From: Bacteroidales bacterium UBA1754
GTDB lineage: Bacteria > Bacteroidota > Bacteroidia > Bacteroidales > Paludibacteraceae
Direction: 5' to 3'
Assembly: GCA_002315615.1 (NCBI GenBank)
Contig: DCHK01000039.1
Location: 1-24,245, forward strand
DNA length: 24,245 nucleotides
Positions 14,275 to 22,035 of this stretch are shown here, piece after piece. The notes below the pieces were generated by a model. The model searched no databases. It worked only from the letters and a program-made list of their open reading frames with translations, and was not told the origin of the DNA. The position numbers and the translations under genes are program-made. The stretch's first letter is position 1, and every line of letters starts with the position of its first letter.

Positions 14275-14370
14275 ATGTCATCAGGAGGTCTTATGTGTGA
14301 TAGAATAGAAGGAAGTATAAAAATTGTGAACAGATGGAGTAAAAATGAACAAGGTAAAATACAAGATTGA
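14275..14370 (+). other. Short open frame of 31 codons, unassigned
   Basis: The ATG at 14275 opens MSSGGLMCDRIEGSIKIVNR and ends after IQD at a TGA (14368-14370). It lies between the methyltransferase remnant and a terminator. I recognise no family. It may be the decayed 3' part of an older gene or chance. Confidence 0.2.
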
Positions 14371-14400
14371 GAGGTTCCTTTTTATAACTCAAAATATAGT

Positions 14401-14440
14401 CAAAAGCGGAGTGCAGAGATACACTCCGCTTTTGTTTTGT
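14401..14440 (+). terminator. Intrinsic terminator upstream of the R-M locus
   Basis: A perfect 13-bp stem (14401-14413 with 14422-14434) encloses an 8-nt loop and has a T-rich 3' side (TTTTGTTTT, 14430-14438). It should block read-through from the fragment-rich region into the controller gene that begins 23 nt later. Confidence 0.75.
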
Positions 14441-14446
14441 AATAAC

Positions 14447-14455
14447 ACTTATAGT
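14447..14455. promoter_or_regulatory. Candidate C-box operator for the restriction-modification controller
   Basis: ACTTATAGT has symmetrical ACT/AGT arms around TAT and ends 7 nt before the ATG of the HTH gene. Controller proteins of PvuII-type R-M systems bind boxes with this ACTtATAGT core in front of their own genes. Only one clear box is seen; most known sites have two. Confidence 0.45.
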
Positions 14456-14462
14456 AGGTATC

Positions 14463-14687
14463 ATGAATAATAGAAATGCACTGCTTGATTTGGGGCAAAA
14501 GATAAAAAAGTTCCGACTAAAGAAAGGACTTACTCAATACGAATTAGCAGATAAGTGCGACATGAATCGTAATTATATTGGTATGCTTGAACGTGGAGAG
14601 CGGAATCCAACATATAGCACATTGCTTGCCGTTGTAAAAGGATTAGACATAGAACTTTATGAATTATTAAAAGAGAGAATAGAATAA
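14463..14687 (+). CDS. XRE-family HTH protein, probable R-M controller (C protein)
   Basis: The protein has 74 residues, the size of type II restriction-modification controller proteins. A single helix-turn-helix spans about residues 8-62: LGQKIKKFRLKKGLTQYELA, then DMNRNYIGMLERGERNPTYS with the usual recognition helix, then LLAVVKGL. C proteins bind C-boxes to delay restriction-enzyme expression until methylation has taken place. The position directly before a methyltransferase and a restriction gene, plus the ACTTATAGT box before its ATG, supports that role. A plain phage-type XRE repressor is the alternative. Confidence 0.75.
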   Translation: MNNRNALLDLGQKIKKFRLKKGLTQYELADKCDMNRNYIGMLERGERNPTYSTLLAVVKGLDIELYELLKERIE

Positions 14688-14770
14688 ATCTTGTTTTGTG
14701 GGATTAATTAAAGTGCTCGATAGGAGGAAAATATTTTTAGATATAGCATTTTTATAAAGGGTTTTGATGT

Positions 14771-15952
14771 ATGAAAATGACAAAGTTTCAAATAACAACA
14801 AATACTGATTCTGCAATTCTTACGCATTATCTTCAGAACAAGGATTGCAAATATTGCTTGCCATTTGAAAAAGATGCCTTACGATTATTGAATGAAGAAG
14901 AGAACGAAAATGATGGAGTGGTTGCGGAACCGAGTGGATCATATTCTTTATTTCCAGAATTATTTTCTGTACCTTTCCCAGCTCCAGAAAATCCCAAATT
15001 TACGTTCATTGATCTTTTTGCAGGTATTGGAGGATTTAGAATTGCCATGCAAAGTTTAGGAGGCAAATGTGTGTATTCTTCAGAATGGGATGTGCAAGCA
15101 CAAAAAACATATTTTGAAAATTTTGGGGAAGTCCCTTTCGGCGATATTACAAAAGAATCCACTAAACAATTTATTCCTGATGGTTTCGATGTCCTTTGTG
15201 CGGGATTCCCCTGCCAAGCATTTTCAATAGCAGGTTATAGAAGAGGATTTGAAGATACTCGGGGGACATTATTTTTTGATGTTGCAGAAATAATACGAAG
15301 AAAACGCCCGAAGGCTGTTTATCTTGAGAATGTGAAAAATCTGTATACTCACGATGACGGAAAAACTTTTGCTGTCATAAAAAAGACTCTTGAAGAACTT
15401 GGTTACGTCGTATATCATAAGGTTATGAATGCGATGGAGTATGCCAATGTGCCACAGAATCGGGAACGTATTTTTATTGTCTGTTTTGATTCCAAACAGG
15501 TTGCAAATCATATGGATTTTAAATTTCCAGAAAAAGAAATGTTAACAAAGGGCATCTCTGATTGTATTGATTATTCAATAACAGACAGTGAGTTGTTTTA
15601 TACGGATTCATTCCCACATTACGAGGAATTGAAACGTGATGTGAAATCAAAAGACACTATTTATCAATGGCGACGTCAGTACGTGAGAGAAAATAAAAGT
15701 AATGTATGTCCTACACTCACGGCGAACATGGGAACTGGAGGCCACAATGTGCCATTGATTCTTACAGATAAAGGAATTCGCAAATTGAGTCCAAAAGAAT
15801 GTATAAATTTTCAGGGATATCCTGAAAAATATACATTCCCATCATCTCTTGCAAATTCTGCGAAATACAAACAGGCGGGTAATTCCGTTGTTGTTTCATT
15901 AATTACAAAAGTATGTCGACAAATAATATCAATAATCTCGAATCCTTCTTAA
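14771..15952 (+). CDS. DNA (cytosine-5-)-methyltransferase, type II R-M
   Basis: The protein has 393 residues. All main C5-methyltransferase motifs are present in order: motif I FIDLFAGIGGF (80-89), motif IV GFPCQAFS (145-152, catalytic Cys148), motif VI ENV (186-188), motif VIII QNRERIFIV (229-237), motif IX RKLSPKECINFQGYP (337-351) and motif X QAGNSVVV (368-375). The region 240-335 is the target-recognition domain, and the recognition sequence cannot be read from it. An extension of about 75 residues precedes motif I, whereas motif I is often near the start. The enzyme protects host DNA from the restriction enzyme encoded next, whose reading frame overlaps its last 40 nt. The gap from the controller gene is 83 nt. 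Confidence 0.95.
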   Translation: MKMTKFQITTNTDSAILTHYLQNKDCKYCLPFEKDALRLLNEEENENDGVVAEPSGSYSLFPELFSVPFPAPENPKFTFIDLFAGIGGFRIAMQSLGGKCVYSSEWDVQAQKTYFENFGEVPFGDITKESTKQFIPDGFDVLCAGFPCQAFSIAGYRRGFEDTRGTLFFDVAEIIRRKRPKAVYLENVKNLYTHDDGKTFAVIKKTLEELGYVVYHKVMNAMEYANVPQNRERIFIVCFDSKQVANHMDFKFPEKEMLTKGISDCIDYSITDSELFYTDSFPHYEELKRDVKSKDTIYQWRRQYVRENKSNVCPTLTANMGTGGHNVPLILTDKGIRKLSPKECINFQGYPEKYTFPSSLANSAKYKQAGNSVVVSLITKVCRQIISIISNPS

Positions 15953-17094
15953 ACAATTGGCAAGGCAATATAAAGTATTTTGAAATGTTGCAATTGTTGG
16001 CAAGTTTAAGTAAACTATTTTCAAGTAATGAAATTCCGTACCTTGATTATCGTATTGCAGAAAATGTTTTTTGTAAATATTATGTGGCAATGAATGATGC
16101 TCGCTCGTGCACGGCCTATGATGCCAGACTTTCTGGAATTGGCATAGGAATAAAAACATTCATACTGAGTGATAAAGATTCTTCTATGGAAAAAATAGCT
16201 GAATTCAATAAATTAAGACCTCAATTAAACGGTCTTAAAGGGTTGGATTTAGCGAGAAAACTCGGAGAGTTTAGAAACGATAGAATGCAATTTGCTGATG
16301 ATACGTATAATGTGACAGAAACGCAATATCATATAGTAGGAAGAAAAGCTGGTAAATTGAGAATTTTCAATACCCCTTATGAAAAGGTTGATGTGTCACA
16401 GATTCATGAAGTTAAAGATGATGACAGATCAATATCTTTTACGGATGGCATAAACGAATATTCCTTCAATAAAAGCAAGAGTGTTCTTCAAAAACGTTTT
16501 TTTGTACCAGATGTTTTCAAAGATATTGATGTTAATATAATAGAGGATCCATATGAACTTCTTGAGAATTTATTTGCAAAGAGGATTATTGGAGGAAAAG
16601 GAGTCCGTGAAAAACGGGGCGTTGACTATGTAATACTACCATTGTATTCACAAGCAAGAAAAAATTGTTTCGTTCCAGAAAAATCTGGGCTGAATCAATT
16701 TAATGCGGGAGGTAGAAAACGCAGTGATTTGGAAGTGTATATTCCCGTACCAGCAAAACTTCATCAAAATTATCCTGAATTCTTTCCAGGTAGAGATACT
16801 CCTTTTGTATTGTATTTGCCAGACGGCGAAAAGTTGTCTGCAAAAATTTGTCAGCAGGGTGGCAAGGCTTTGATGTCTAATCCAAACAGTGCATTAGGGA
16901 AATGGTTATTGCGAAAGGTGTTGAAGAAAACCCCATGGGAGTTAGTGACAATGGAAGACCTTGACAGATTGGGATTTGATAGTATTTGTGTGGAGGATTT
17001 GCATAGAATTAATGAAAATGGTGAAAGGGAATATAGGATGTCGTTTTCTGCCATACATGAGGACTATGCAACCTTCATAAATGAGCAAGATTGA
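15913..17094 (+). CDS. Type II restriction endonuclease with NgoFVII-like C-terminal domain
   Basis: The protein has 393 residues. Residues about 240-380 match the C-terminal domain of NgoFVII-type enzymes: LPLYSQARKN, VPEKSGLNQFNAGGRKR, EVYIPVPAKLHQNYPEFFP, LPDGEKLSAKICQQGGKAL and MSNPNSALGKWLLRKVL. This region is thought to be a B3-like DNA-reading domain. The N-terminal half shows no HxK phospholipase-D motif. Instead the conserved-looking stretch RIAENVF...TAYDARLSGIGIGIKTF (about 47-83) could be a degenerate PD-(D/E)xK site using Glu50, Asp70 and Lys81. This is an inference. The gene overlaps the methyltransferase by 40 nt and starts at MSTNN; the next Met (residue 25) would lose part of the first domain. 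Confidence 0.75.
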   Translation: MSTNNINNLESFLNNWQGNIKYFEMLQLLASLSKLFSSNEIPYLDYRIAENVFCKYYVAMNDARSCTAYDARLSGIGIGIKTFILSDKDSSMEKIAEFNKLRPQLNGLKGLDLARKLGEFRNDRMQFADDTYNVTETQYHIVGRKAGKLRIFNTPYEKVDVSQIHEVKDDDRSISFTDGINEYSFNKSKSVLQKRFFVPDVFKDIDVNIIEDPYELLENLFAKRIIGGKGVREKRGVDYVILPLYSQARKNCFVPEKSGLNQFNAGGRKRSDLEVYIPVPAKLHQNYPEFFPGRDTPFVLYLPDGEKLSAKICQQGGKALMSNPNSALGKWLLRKVLKKTPWELVTMEDLDRLGFDSICVEDLHRINENGEREYRMSFSAIHEDYATFINEQD

Positions 17095-17110
17095 CATTGT
17101 CCTCCAGTTC

Positions 17111-17132
17111 GGCGTGGCGTTCTCGCTACGCC
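17111..17132. other. GC-rich hairpin after the restriction gene
   Basis: GGCGTGGCG (17111-17119) pairs with CGCTACGCC (17124-17132), nine pairs with one G-U and a TTCT loop. No T-tract follows directly. A run of seven T's lies about 60 nt further on. It may stabilise or end the R-M transcript. Confidence 0.45.
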
Positions 17133-17221
17133 GTGGCTATAGGCAAGCTTCTGGTTGGCTATTACTGTAAAGGTAACCAAGTTTTTTTATATACCTTTTG
17201 AATTATCCTTTTTACCTGCTT

Positions 17222-17359
17222 TTACTCAGACATGGCGAAAGATGCTATGCAGAACGCGGGGGAAATGAAACCGTGACAGGTTGTCACGGTTTGAAAATGA
17301 TGGCACACGATGGTAAGATGCAATTGACTGATGTAGCAGACCAAGAGCAGATATTTTAG
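17222..17359 (+). pseudogene. Internal fragment of a second DinD/Bro-N-like gene at the island's right edge
   Basis: Frame 17222 translates without stops to a run of GGNETVT, then GCHGLKMMAHDGK, then MQLTDVADQEQIF, and meets a TAG at 17357-17359. This is the Bro-N segment of DinD-like proteins (GNETVTNCHGLKM..DGKM..TDVAD.EQLF), which normally continues into FRLIQSIPSPKAEPFK. It has no start codon and stops where the 3' end of rarA begins. It is a different subtype from the intact gene at 12564. The perfect dyad at 17268-17292 is part of this coding sequence. Confidence 0.7.
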
Positions 17360-18624
17360 AACCTTCCACCCCAAAGCTTTCGCAGCCATTCCGACAGTTT
17401 TGATTCTGCGGCATTGTTTTGAGGCAGCCACCAGCGTTTTTGTTTTAGCTCTTTGGGCAGATAATCCTGTTTTACGAAATGATTTTCGTAGTCGTGTGCA
17501 TACTTATAGTCCTTGCCATAGTTGAGGTCGGCCATGAGTTTGGTAGGAGCATTCCGCAGGTGCAGGGGTACAGGGATGTTTCCCGTAGCTTTCACATCGG
17601 ACATGGCGGCATTGATGGCCATGTATGCCGAGTTGCTTTTAGGACTTGCGGCCAGATAGATGGTAGTTTCTGCAAGGATGATACGTCCTTCGGGCCAACC
17701 TATTTTCTGCAAAGTATCAAAACATGCGTTTGCTAATAATAGTGCGTTAGGATTGGCCAATCCAATATCTTCGGCAGCCGAAATTACAAGTCGCCGTGCA
17801 ATGAATTTTGGGTCTTCGCCACCTTCTACCATTCGTGCCAACCAATAAATGGCTGCATCGGGGTCGCTACCACGAATGCTTTTGATGAATGCCGAAATAA
17901 TATCGTAGTGCATTTCACCGTTTTTGTCGTAGGCAAGCGGGTTTTCTTGTAGTCGTTCGGTTACGATTTTGTCGTTTACCACCACTTCATCTTGGTTTTC
18001 GTCGCCAGCCACAAGGTCAAGAATGTTCAGCAATTTTCTTGCATCGCCACCCGAATATCTAAATAAAGCGTCGTATTCTTCAAAAACTATTTTTTTCTGT
18101 TTCAAAATAGTGTCGGTACTTACAGCACGATTGACAATTTGCATTAAATCGTCGTTTTCGAGTGGTTTCAGTACGTAAACTTGGCAACGCGAAAGCAGTG
18201 GCGTGATAACCTCAAATGATGGATTTTCGGTGGTTGCGCCGATAAGGGTTACAGTTCCATTTTCTACTGCGCCGAGCAACGAATCTTGTTGTGCTTTGCT
18301 GAAACGGTGAATTTCGTCAATAAAAAGAATTGGATTATTTGTATTGAAAAACGCACTGTTTCGTGCTTTTTCTATCACATCGCGCACGTCTTTCACGCCA
18401 GAACTGATGGCGCTCAAAGTATAGAATGGAACATTCAGTTCGTGCGAAATAATTTGTGCTAATGTGGTTTTGCCTATCCCTGGAGGTCCCCAAAGAATAA
18501 ATGACGAAATATGCCCCGACTTTATCATTTTTCGCAGTCCGGCGTTTTCGCCCACAAGATGCCTTTGCCCAACGTAGTCGGCAAGTGTTTTCGGACGCAT
18601 TCTTTCTGCTAAAGGTGGAAGCAT
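17356..18624 (-). CDS. rarA: Replication-associated recombination protein A (AAA+ ATPase, RarA/MgsA)
   Basis: The protein has 422 residues, typical for RarA. RarA is a clamp-loader-related AAA+ ATPase that acts at stalled replication forks. Landmarks are LAERMRPKTLADYVGQRHLVG at the start, Walker A GPPGIGKTT (46-54), Walker B LFIDEIHRF (100-108), sensor 1 LIGATTENPSFEV (127-139), and the C-terminal tetramerisation region with GGEDPKFIARRLVISAAEDIG. A minus-strand TATTTTTG box (18652-18659) may be its promoter. A foreign DinD fragment abuts its stop codon, so the accessory island ends exactly here. The last residues (LWGGRF) could be slightly altered by that junction. Confidence 0.95.
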   Translation of the reverse strand: MLPPLAERMRPKTLADYVGQRHLVGENAGLRKMIKSGHISSFILWGPPGIGKTTLAQIISHELNVPFYTLSAISSGVKDVRDVIEKARNSAFFNTNNPILFIDEIHRFSKAQQDSLLGAVENGTVTLIGATTENPSFEVITPLLSRCQVYVLKPLENDDLMQIVNRAVSTDTILKQKKIVFEEYDALFRYSGGDARKLLNILDLVAGDENQDEVVVNDKIVTERLQENPLAYDKNGEMHYDIISAFIKSIRGSDPDAAIYWLARMVEGGEDPKFIARRLVISAAEDIGLANPNALLLANACFDTLQKIGWPEGRIILAETTIYLAASPKSNSAYMAINAAMSDVKATGNIPVPLHLRNAPTKLMADLNYGKDYKYAHDYENHFVKQDYLPKELKQKRWWLPQNNAAESKLSEWLRKLWGGRF

Positions 18625-18691
18625 ATTGTCTTTTCTTTTTTTACTTAATTACAAAAATAGCAAAATTATCGATATGAAGTTTATTCATCTG

Positions 18692-18722
18692 CTTGTTTCT
18701 GAAAACTTGTTTTGTAATTTTG
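18692..18722 (+). promoter_or_regulatory. Promoter of the ABC-F gene
   Basis: CTTG (18692-18695), 19 nt, then TAATTTTG (18715-18722) gives a near-consensus Bacteroidota promoter. Transcription from about 18729 leaves a short leader before the ATG at 18761. Confidence 0.6.
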
Positions 18723-18760
18723 CATAAATTTTTAACAAAAGTAAATCTCAATATTCGTCT

Positions 18761-20683
18761 ATGATATCGGTCGATAACCTTTCTGTAAGTTTTGGTTCGT
18801 TTAATCTTTTTGATAATATTTCGTTCGTCGTAAATCCGAAAGATAAAATTGCGTTGGTAGGAAAAAATGGTGCGGGTAAAAGTACAATGCTTAAAATCTT
18901 TGCTGGAATTCAAGTGCCGACGTCGGGCAGTGTTGTCGTTCCAAAAGATGTAACTATAGGTTATTTGCCACAACATATGATTCACGTAGATGGAAAAACG
19001 GTGTTGCAAGAGGCAGAAACTGCTTTCGACCACGTGAAGCAAATGCAAACGGAAATAGATATGCTTACTGCCGAAGTTGCCGAAAGAACGGATTATGAGT
19101 CGGAAGAATACACAGAGTTGATAGAACGCTTGTCGCTGAAAAATGAACAAATGCAGACGCTTGGGTTAAGCAATTTTCAGGCAGATGTAGAAAAAACACT
19201 TCTCGGTTTGGGTTTCGAACGTAAAGATTTCGGTCGTGATACGTCGGAGTTTAGTGGTGGTTGGCGTATGCGCATAGAATTGGCAAAAATTTTGATGCGT
19301 CAACCTGATGTGCTTTTGCTCGATGAGCCGACAAACCATTTGGATATTGAGTCAATTCAGTGGCTCGAAAATTTCCTGAGTTCGCGAAATTGTGCAGTTA
19401 TTCTCATTTCGCACGACCGCGCTTTTATTGATGCCGTAACAAACCGAACAATAGAAATTTCTTTGGGTAAAATTTACGATTATCGTGTGCCATATTCGCA
19501 GTACGTAGAATTGCGTAAAGAACGTCGTGAGCAACAAATACGTGCTTATAAAAATCAGCAAAAGCAAATTCAAGATACCGAAGAATTTATTGAGCGTTTC
19601 AGATACAAAGCCACAAAGTCTGTTCAGGTGCAGTCGCGCATCAAGCAGTTGGAGAAAATCGACCGCATCGAAGTTGATATGGAAGACAATGCTTCGCTTC
19701 ATTTGAAATTTCCACCAGCACCACGTTCGGGCGATATAGTGGTTGAAATTGATGAACTTGAAAAAAAGTACGATGATGTGGTGTTTTCCAATGTTTCTTT
19801 GATGATAAAACGTGGCGAAAAAGTTGCTTTTGTTGGTAAAAATGGCGAAGGAAAATCTACGCTCGTCAAATGTATAATGAACGAGATTACCGACTATACG
19901 GGTAAATTGAAACTCGGACATAATGTGAAAATTGGCTATTTTGCACAAAATCAAGCATCGTTGTTAGATGAAAATCGCACGGTTTTCGAGACTATCGACT
20001 ATGTGGCAGTTGGCGATATTCGCACGAAAATTCGCGATATTTTGGGGGCATTTATGTTTGGTGGCGAAGCGTCCGACAAAAAAGTGAAAGTCCTTTCGGG
20101 TGGCGAACGCAGTCGTTTGGCAATGATACGATTGTTGCTCGAACCTGTCAATTTGCTAATTCTCGACGAGCCGACCAATCACCTTGATATGCGCTCAAAA
20201 GATGTACTAAAGGAGGCAATTCTGGCTTTTGACGGAACTGCAATCATTGTTTCGCACGACCGTGAATTTCTTGACGGACTTGTAACAAAAGTTTATGAGT
20301 TTGGCAACAAGCGTGTGAAGGAAAATTTAGGTGGAATTTTTGATTTCTTGAAAGCGAAAAAACTACAGTCGCTGCAACAGTTGGAAATGCGTGCGCCTAA
20401 AATTGAAGCGAAAGAGGAAAAAGTTATTTCCGAAAATAAAATTTCTTACGAAGAACGAAAAGAACTCAATAAAAAAATAAAGAAAGCCGAGCGTGCTGTG
20501 GAAGAGGCTGAAAAAGCAATTTCGGCACTCGAGGAACAACAATCTTCGCTTGAAGCGGAACTCAATAAAGGTGAAAATCTTGACGAATTGATGTCGAAAT
20601 ACAACAAGGTTAAGCGAGAACTCGAGCAAAAAATGTACGAGTGGGAAATCCTTACCGAAGAGTTGGAAGACTTGAAAAAGTAA
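18761..20683 (+). CDS. ABC-F family ATPase (ribosome-associated, Uup/YdiF-like)
   Basis: The protein has 640 residues, two fused ABC domains and no membrane segments. Domain 1 has Walker A GKNGAGKST (34-42), the signature FSGGWRMR and Walker B LLLDEPTNHLD. Domain 2 has GKNGEGKST, LSGGERSRLAM and LILDEPTNHLD. A charged linker of the P-site tRNA-interaction type lies between them, about residues 245-320. The last 100 or so residues form a charged coiled-coil tail, as in Uup or YdiF. ABC-F proteins act on the translating ribosome, and some give antibiotic protection. Nothing here marks it as a resistance type. It is divergent from rarA. Confidence 0.92.
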   Translation: MISVDNLSVSFGSFNLFDNISFVVNPKDKIALVGKNGAGKSTMLKIFAGIQVPTSGSVVVPKDVTIGYLPQHMIHVDGKTVLQEAETAFDHVKQMQTEIDMLTAEVAERTDYESEEYTELIERLSLKNEQMQTLGLSNFQADVEKTLLGLGFERKDFGRDTSEFSGGWRMRIELAKILMRQPDVLLLDEPTNHLDIESIQWLENFLSSRNCAVILISHDRAFIDAVTNRTIEISLGKIYDYRVPYSQYVELRKERREQQIRAYKNQQKQIQDTEEFIERFRYKATKSVQVQSRIKQLEKIDRIEVDMEDNASLHLKFPPAPRSGDIVVEIDELEKKYDDVVFSNVSLMIKRGEKVAFVGKNGEGKSTLVKCIMNEITDYTGKLKLGHNVKIGYFAQNQASLLDENRTVFETIDYVAVGDIRTKIRDILGAFMFGGEASDKKVKVLSGGERSRLAMIRLLLEPVNLLILDEPTNHLDMRSKDVLKEAILAFDGTAIIVSHDREFLDGLVTKVYEFGNKRVKENLGGIFDFLKAKKLQSLQQLEMRAPKIEAKEEKVISENKISYEERKELNKKIKKAERAVEEAEKAISALEEQQSSLEAELNKGENLDELMSKYNKVKRELEQKMYEWEILTEELEDLKK

Positions 20684-20824
20684 ATGCCTCTATTTAGTTA
20701 CAATTTGTAAGTAAAATTGCCTATTTTCTTTACGATTAGTTGAAAAATGTAAGCCAAAAGGTAATTTTGTTGTTAAATTGTACTTTTTTAAGCATAAAAA
20801 ATAAAGAATGTTTCTAAAATAACA

Positions 20825-20852
20825 TTTGAGCACAATTTTTTATGTAACTTTG
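20825..20852 (+). promoter_or_regulatory. Probable promoter of the VTT/XRE-cupin/ligase run
   Basis: TAACTTTG (20845-20852) matches the -7 element. A TTTG (20825-20828) lies only 16 nt upstream, shorter than usual. The GTG start of the next gene follows 31 nt after the box. Confidence 0.5.
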
Positions 20853-20882
20853 CGCTAAATTTCGGAAAGTAAAAATCATTAA

Positions 20883-21371
20883 GTGGAATTAGCAAACATC
20901 GTTTGGGATTTCGTTACGAATAATGGCTACCTAAATTTTGAGAATTTTGGGTTGTTCGGTTTGTTCGTGTCGGCTTTCATTTGTGGAATGATTCTTCCCT
21001 TGAGTTCGGAGTTGGTGCTTTTTTCGCTTGTTGGTTTTGGTTACAGAGTTTTCCCTTGCATAGCGGTAGCGTATTTCGGTAGTTTGGGTGGTTGTCTGCT
21101 CAATTATTTTTTAGGTTACCTTGGCAAGTGGGAATGGGTGGAAAGGTATTTAAGAATTAAGCGCGAAAGAATTGAGAGTCAGCAACATCGACTCGAGAAA
21201 TTTGGTATATATTTGGCATCGTTTTCGTGGGTGCCTATTTTAGGACCGCTTTTCCCCTTGGCTTTGGGCTTTTTCCGTGTGAATAAGTGGGGAACATTGT
21301 TGTTTCTCGTCATTGGACAAATTTGCAGATATGCTGTTGCAGCATACATTTGCATACGATTTATAAAATAA
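20883..21371 (+). CDS. VTT-domain (DedA/YqaA-like) membrane protein
   Basis: The protein has 162 residues, starting with GTG at 20883; no in-frame ATG lies early enough to replace it. Membrane segments fall at about 22-48, 52-78, 108-130 and 135-158. The pattern GSLGGCLLNYFLGYLGKWEW, the central basic helix (about 90-107) and the WVPILGPLFPLALGFFRV re-entrant-like segment are typical of the YqaA branch of the SNARE-associated/VTT superfamily. Relatives act as lipid scramblases or flippases, such as undecaprenyl-phosphate carriers. The role here is not known. The XRE-cupin gene follows after 22 nt. Confidence 0.75.
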   Translation: MELANIVWDFVTNNGYLNFENFGLFGLFVSAFICGMILPLSSELVLFSLVGFGYRVFPCIAVAYFGSLGGCLLNYFLGYLGKWEWVERYLRIKRERIESQQHRLEKFGIYLASFSWVPILGPLFPLALGFFRVNKWGTLLFLVIGQICRYAVAAYICIRFIK

Positions 21372-21393
21372 ATTATTCAAATCTTATCATTAG

Positions 21394-21969
21394 ATGGATA
21401 AAACTATTAAAATTGGCGAAAAAATTCGTGGTTTGCGCGAATCAAGAAATCTTTCGGTAGAAGAAGTGGCAGAGCGTTCGTCTTTGTCGGTTGAGCAGAT
21501 AAAAGCAATAGAAGGTAGCAATACATTGCCTTCGTTGGCTCCTTTGATGAAAATTGCACGTGTGCTTGGTGTGCGCTTGGGCACTTTTTTGGACGATAGC
21601 AATGAACTAGGTCCTGTGGTTTGTCGTAAAAACGAACGCGAGGAAAGCATCAGTTTTTCAAACAACGACCCGAAACTTTCTAAACATATGGAGTATTTCT
21701 CTTTGTCTAAAAAGAAAGCAAATCGCCAGATGGATCCGTTTATCATTGATATTTTCCCATCAGACAATACAGATATCGTTTGCTCGTCGCACGAGGGCGA
21801 AGAGTTTATCTACGTAATCGAAGGTCAGGTGGAAGTAAATTATGGGAAAGATAAAATTATTTTGAATTCTGGCGATAGCATTTATTACGATTCTATCGTG
21901 GCTCATCATGTGCACGGTGCCGACAATAAATCTGCAAAAATTCTTGCAGTAGTTTATTCGCCAATGTAA
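21394..21969 (+). CDS. XRE-family transcriptional regulator with C-terminal cupin domain
   Basis: The protein has 191 residues. An HTH covers about 8-65 (KIRGLRESRNLSVEEVAERS, SVEQIKAIEGSNTLPSLAPL). A cupin_2 barrel covers about 115-190 (EGEEFIYVIEGQVEVNYG, LNSGDSIYYDSIVAHHV). This HTH-cupin layout senses a small ligand through the cupin and controls nearby metabolic genes. The acyl-CoA ligase gene begins 66 nt downstream in the same direction, a frequent pairing in Bacteroidota, so that ligase is the likely target. The effector is unknown. Confidence 0.88.
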   Translation: MDKTIKIGEKIRGLRESRNLSVEEVAERSSLSVEQIKAIEGSNTLPSLAPLMKIARVLGVRLGTFLDDSNELGPVVCRKNEREESISFSNNDPKLSKHMEYFSLSKKKANRQMDPFIIDIFPSDNTDIVCSSHEGEEFIYVIEGQVEVNYGKDKIILNSGDSIYYDSIVAHHVHGADNKSAKILAVVYSPM

Positions 21970-22035
21970 GACGAGAATTATTCGTTGAGCAATAATTCTT
22001 TCTTAATTCAAAAATTCTTAATTTTTAATTGTTGT

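Noticed and set aside
17268..17292. Perfect 11-bp hairpin that looks like a terminator for rarA
   Set aside because: It has no U-tract in either direction, and the bases encode ETVT-GCHGL of the DinD remnant. It is better explained as part of that coding sequence.
21985..22035. N-terminal extension of the acyl-CoA ligase from a TTG
   Set aside because: The 17 extra residues do not resemble the family. MQLFDRTLGQW at 22036 is the expected start.
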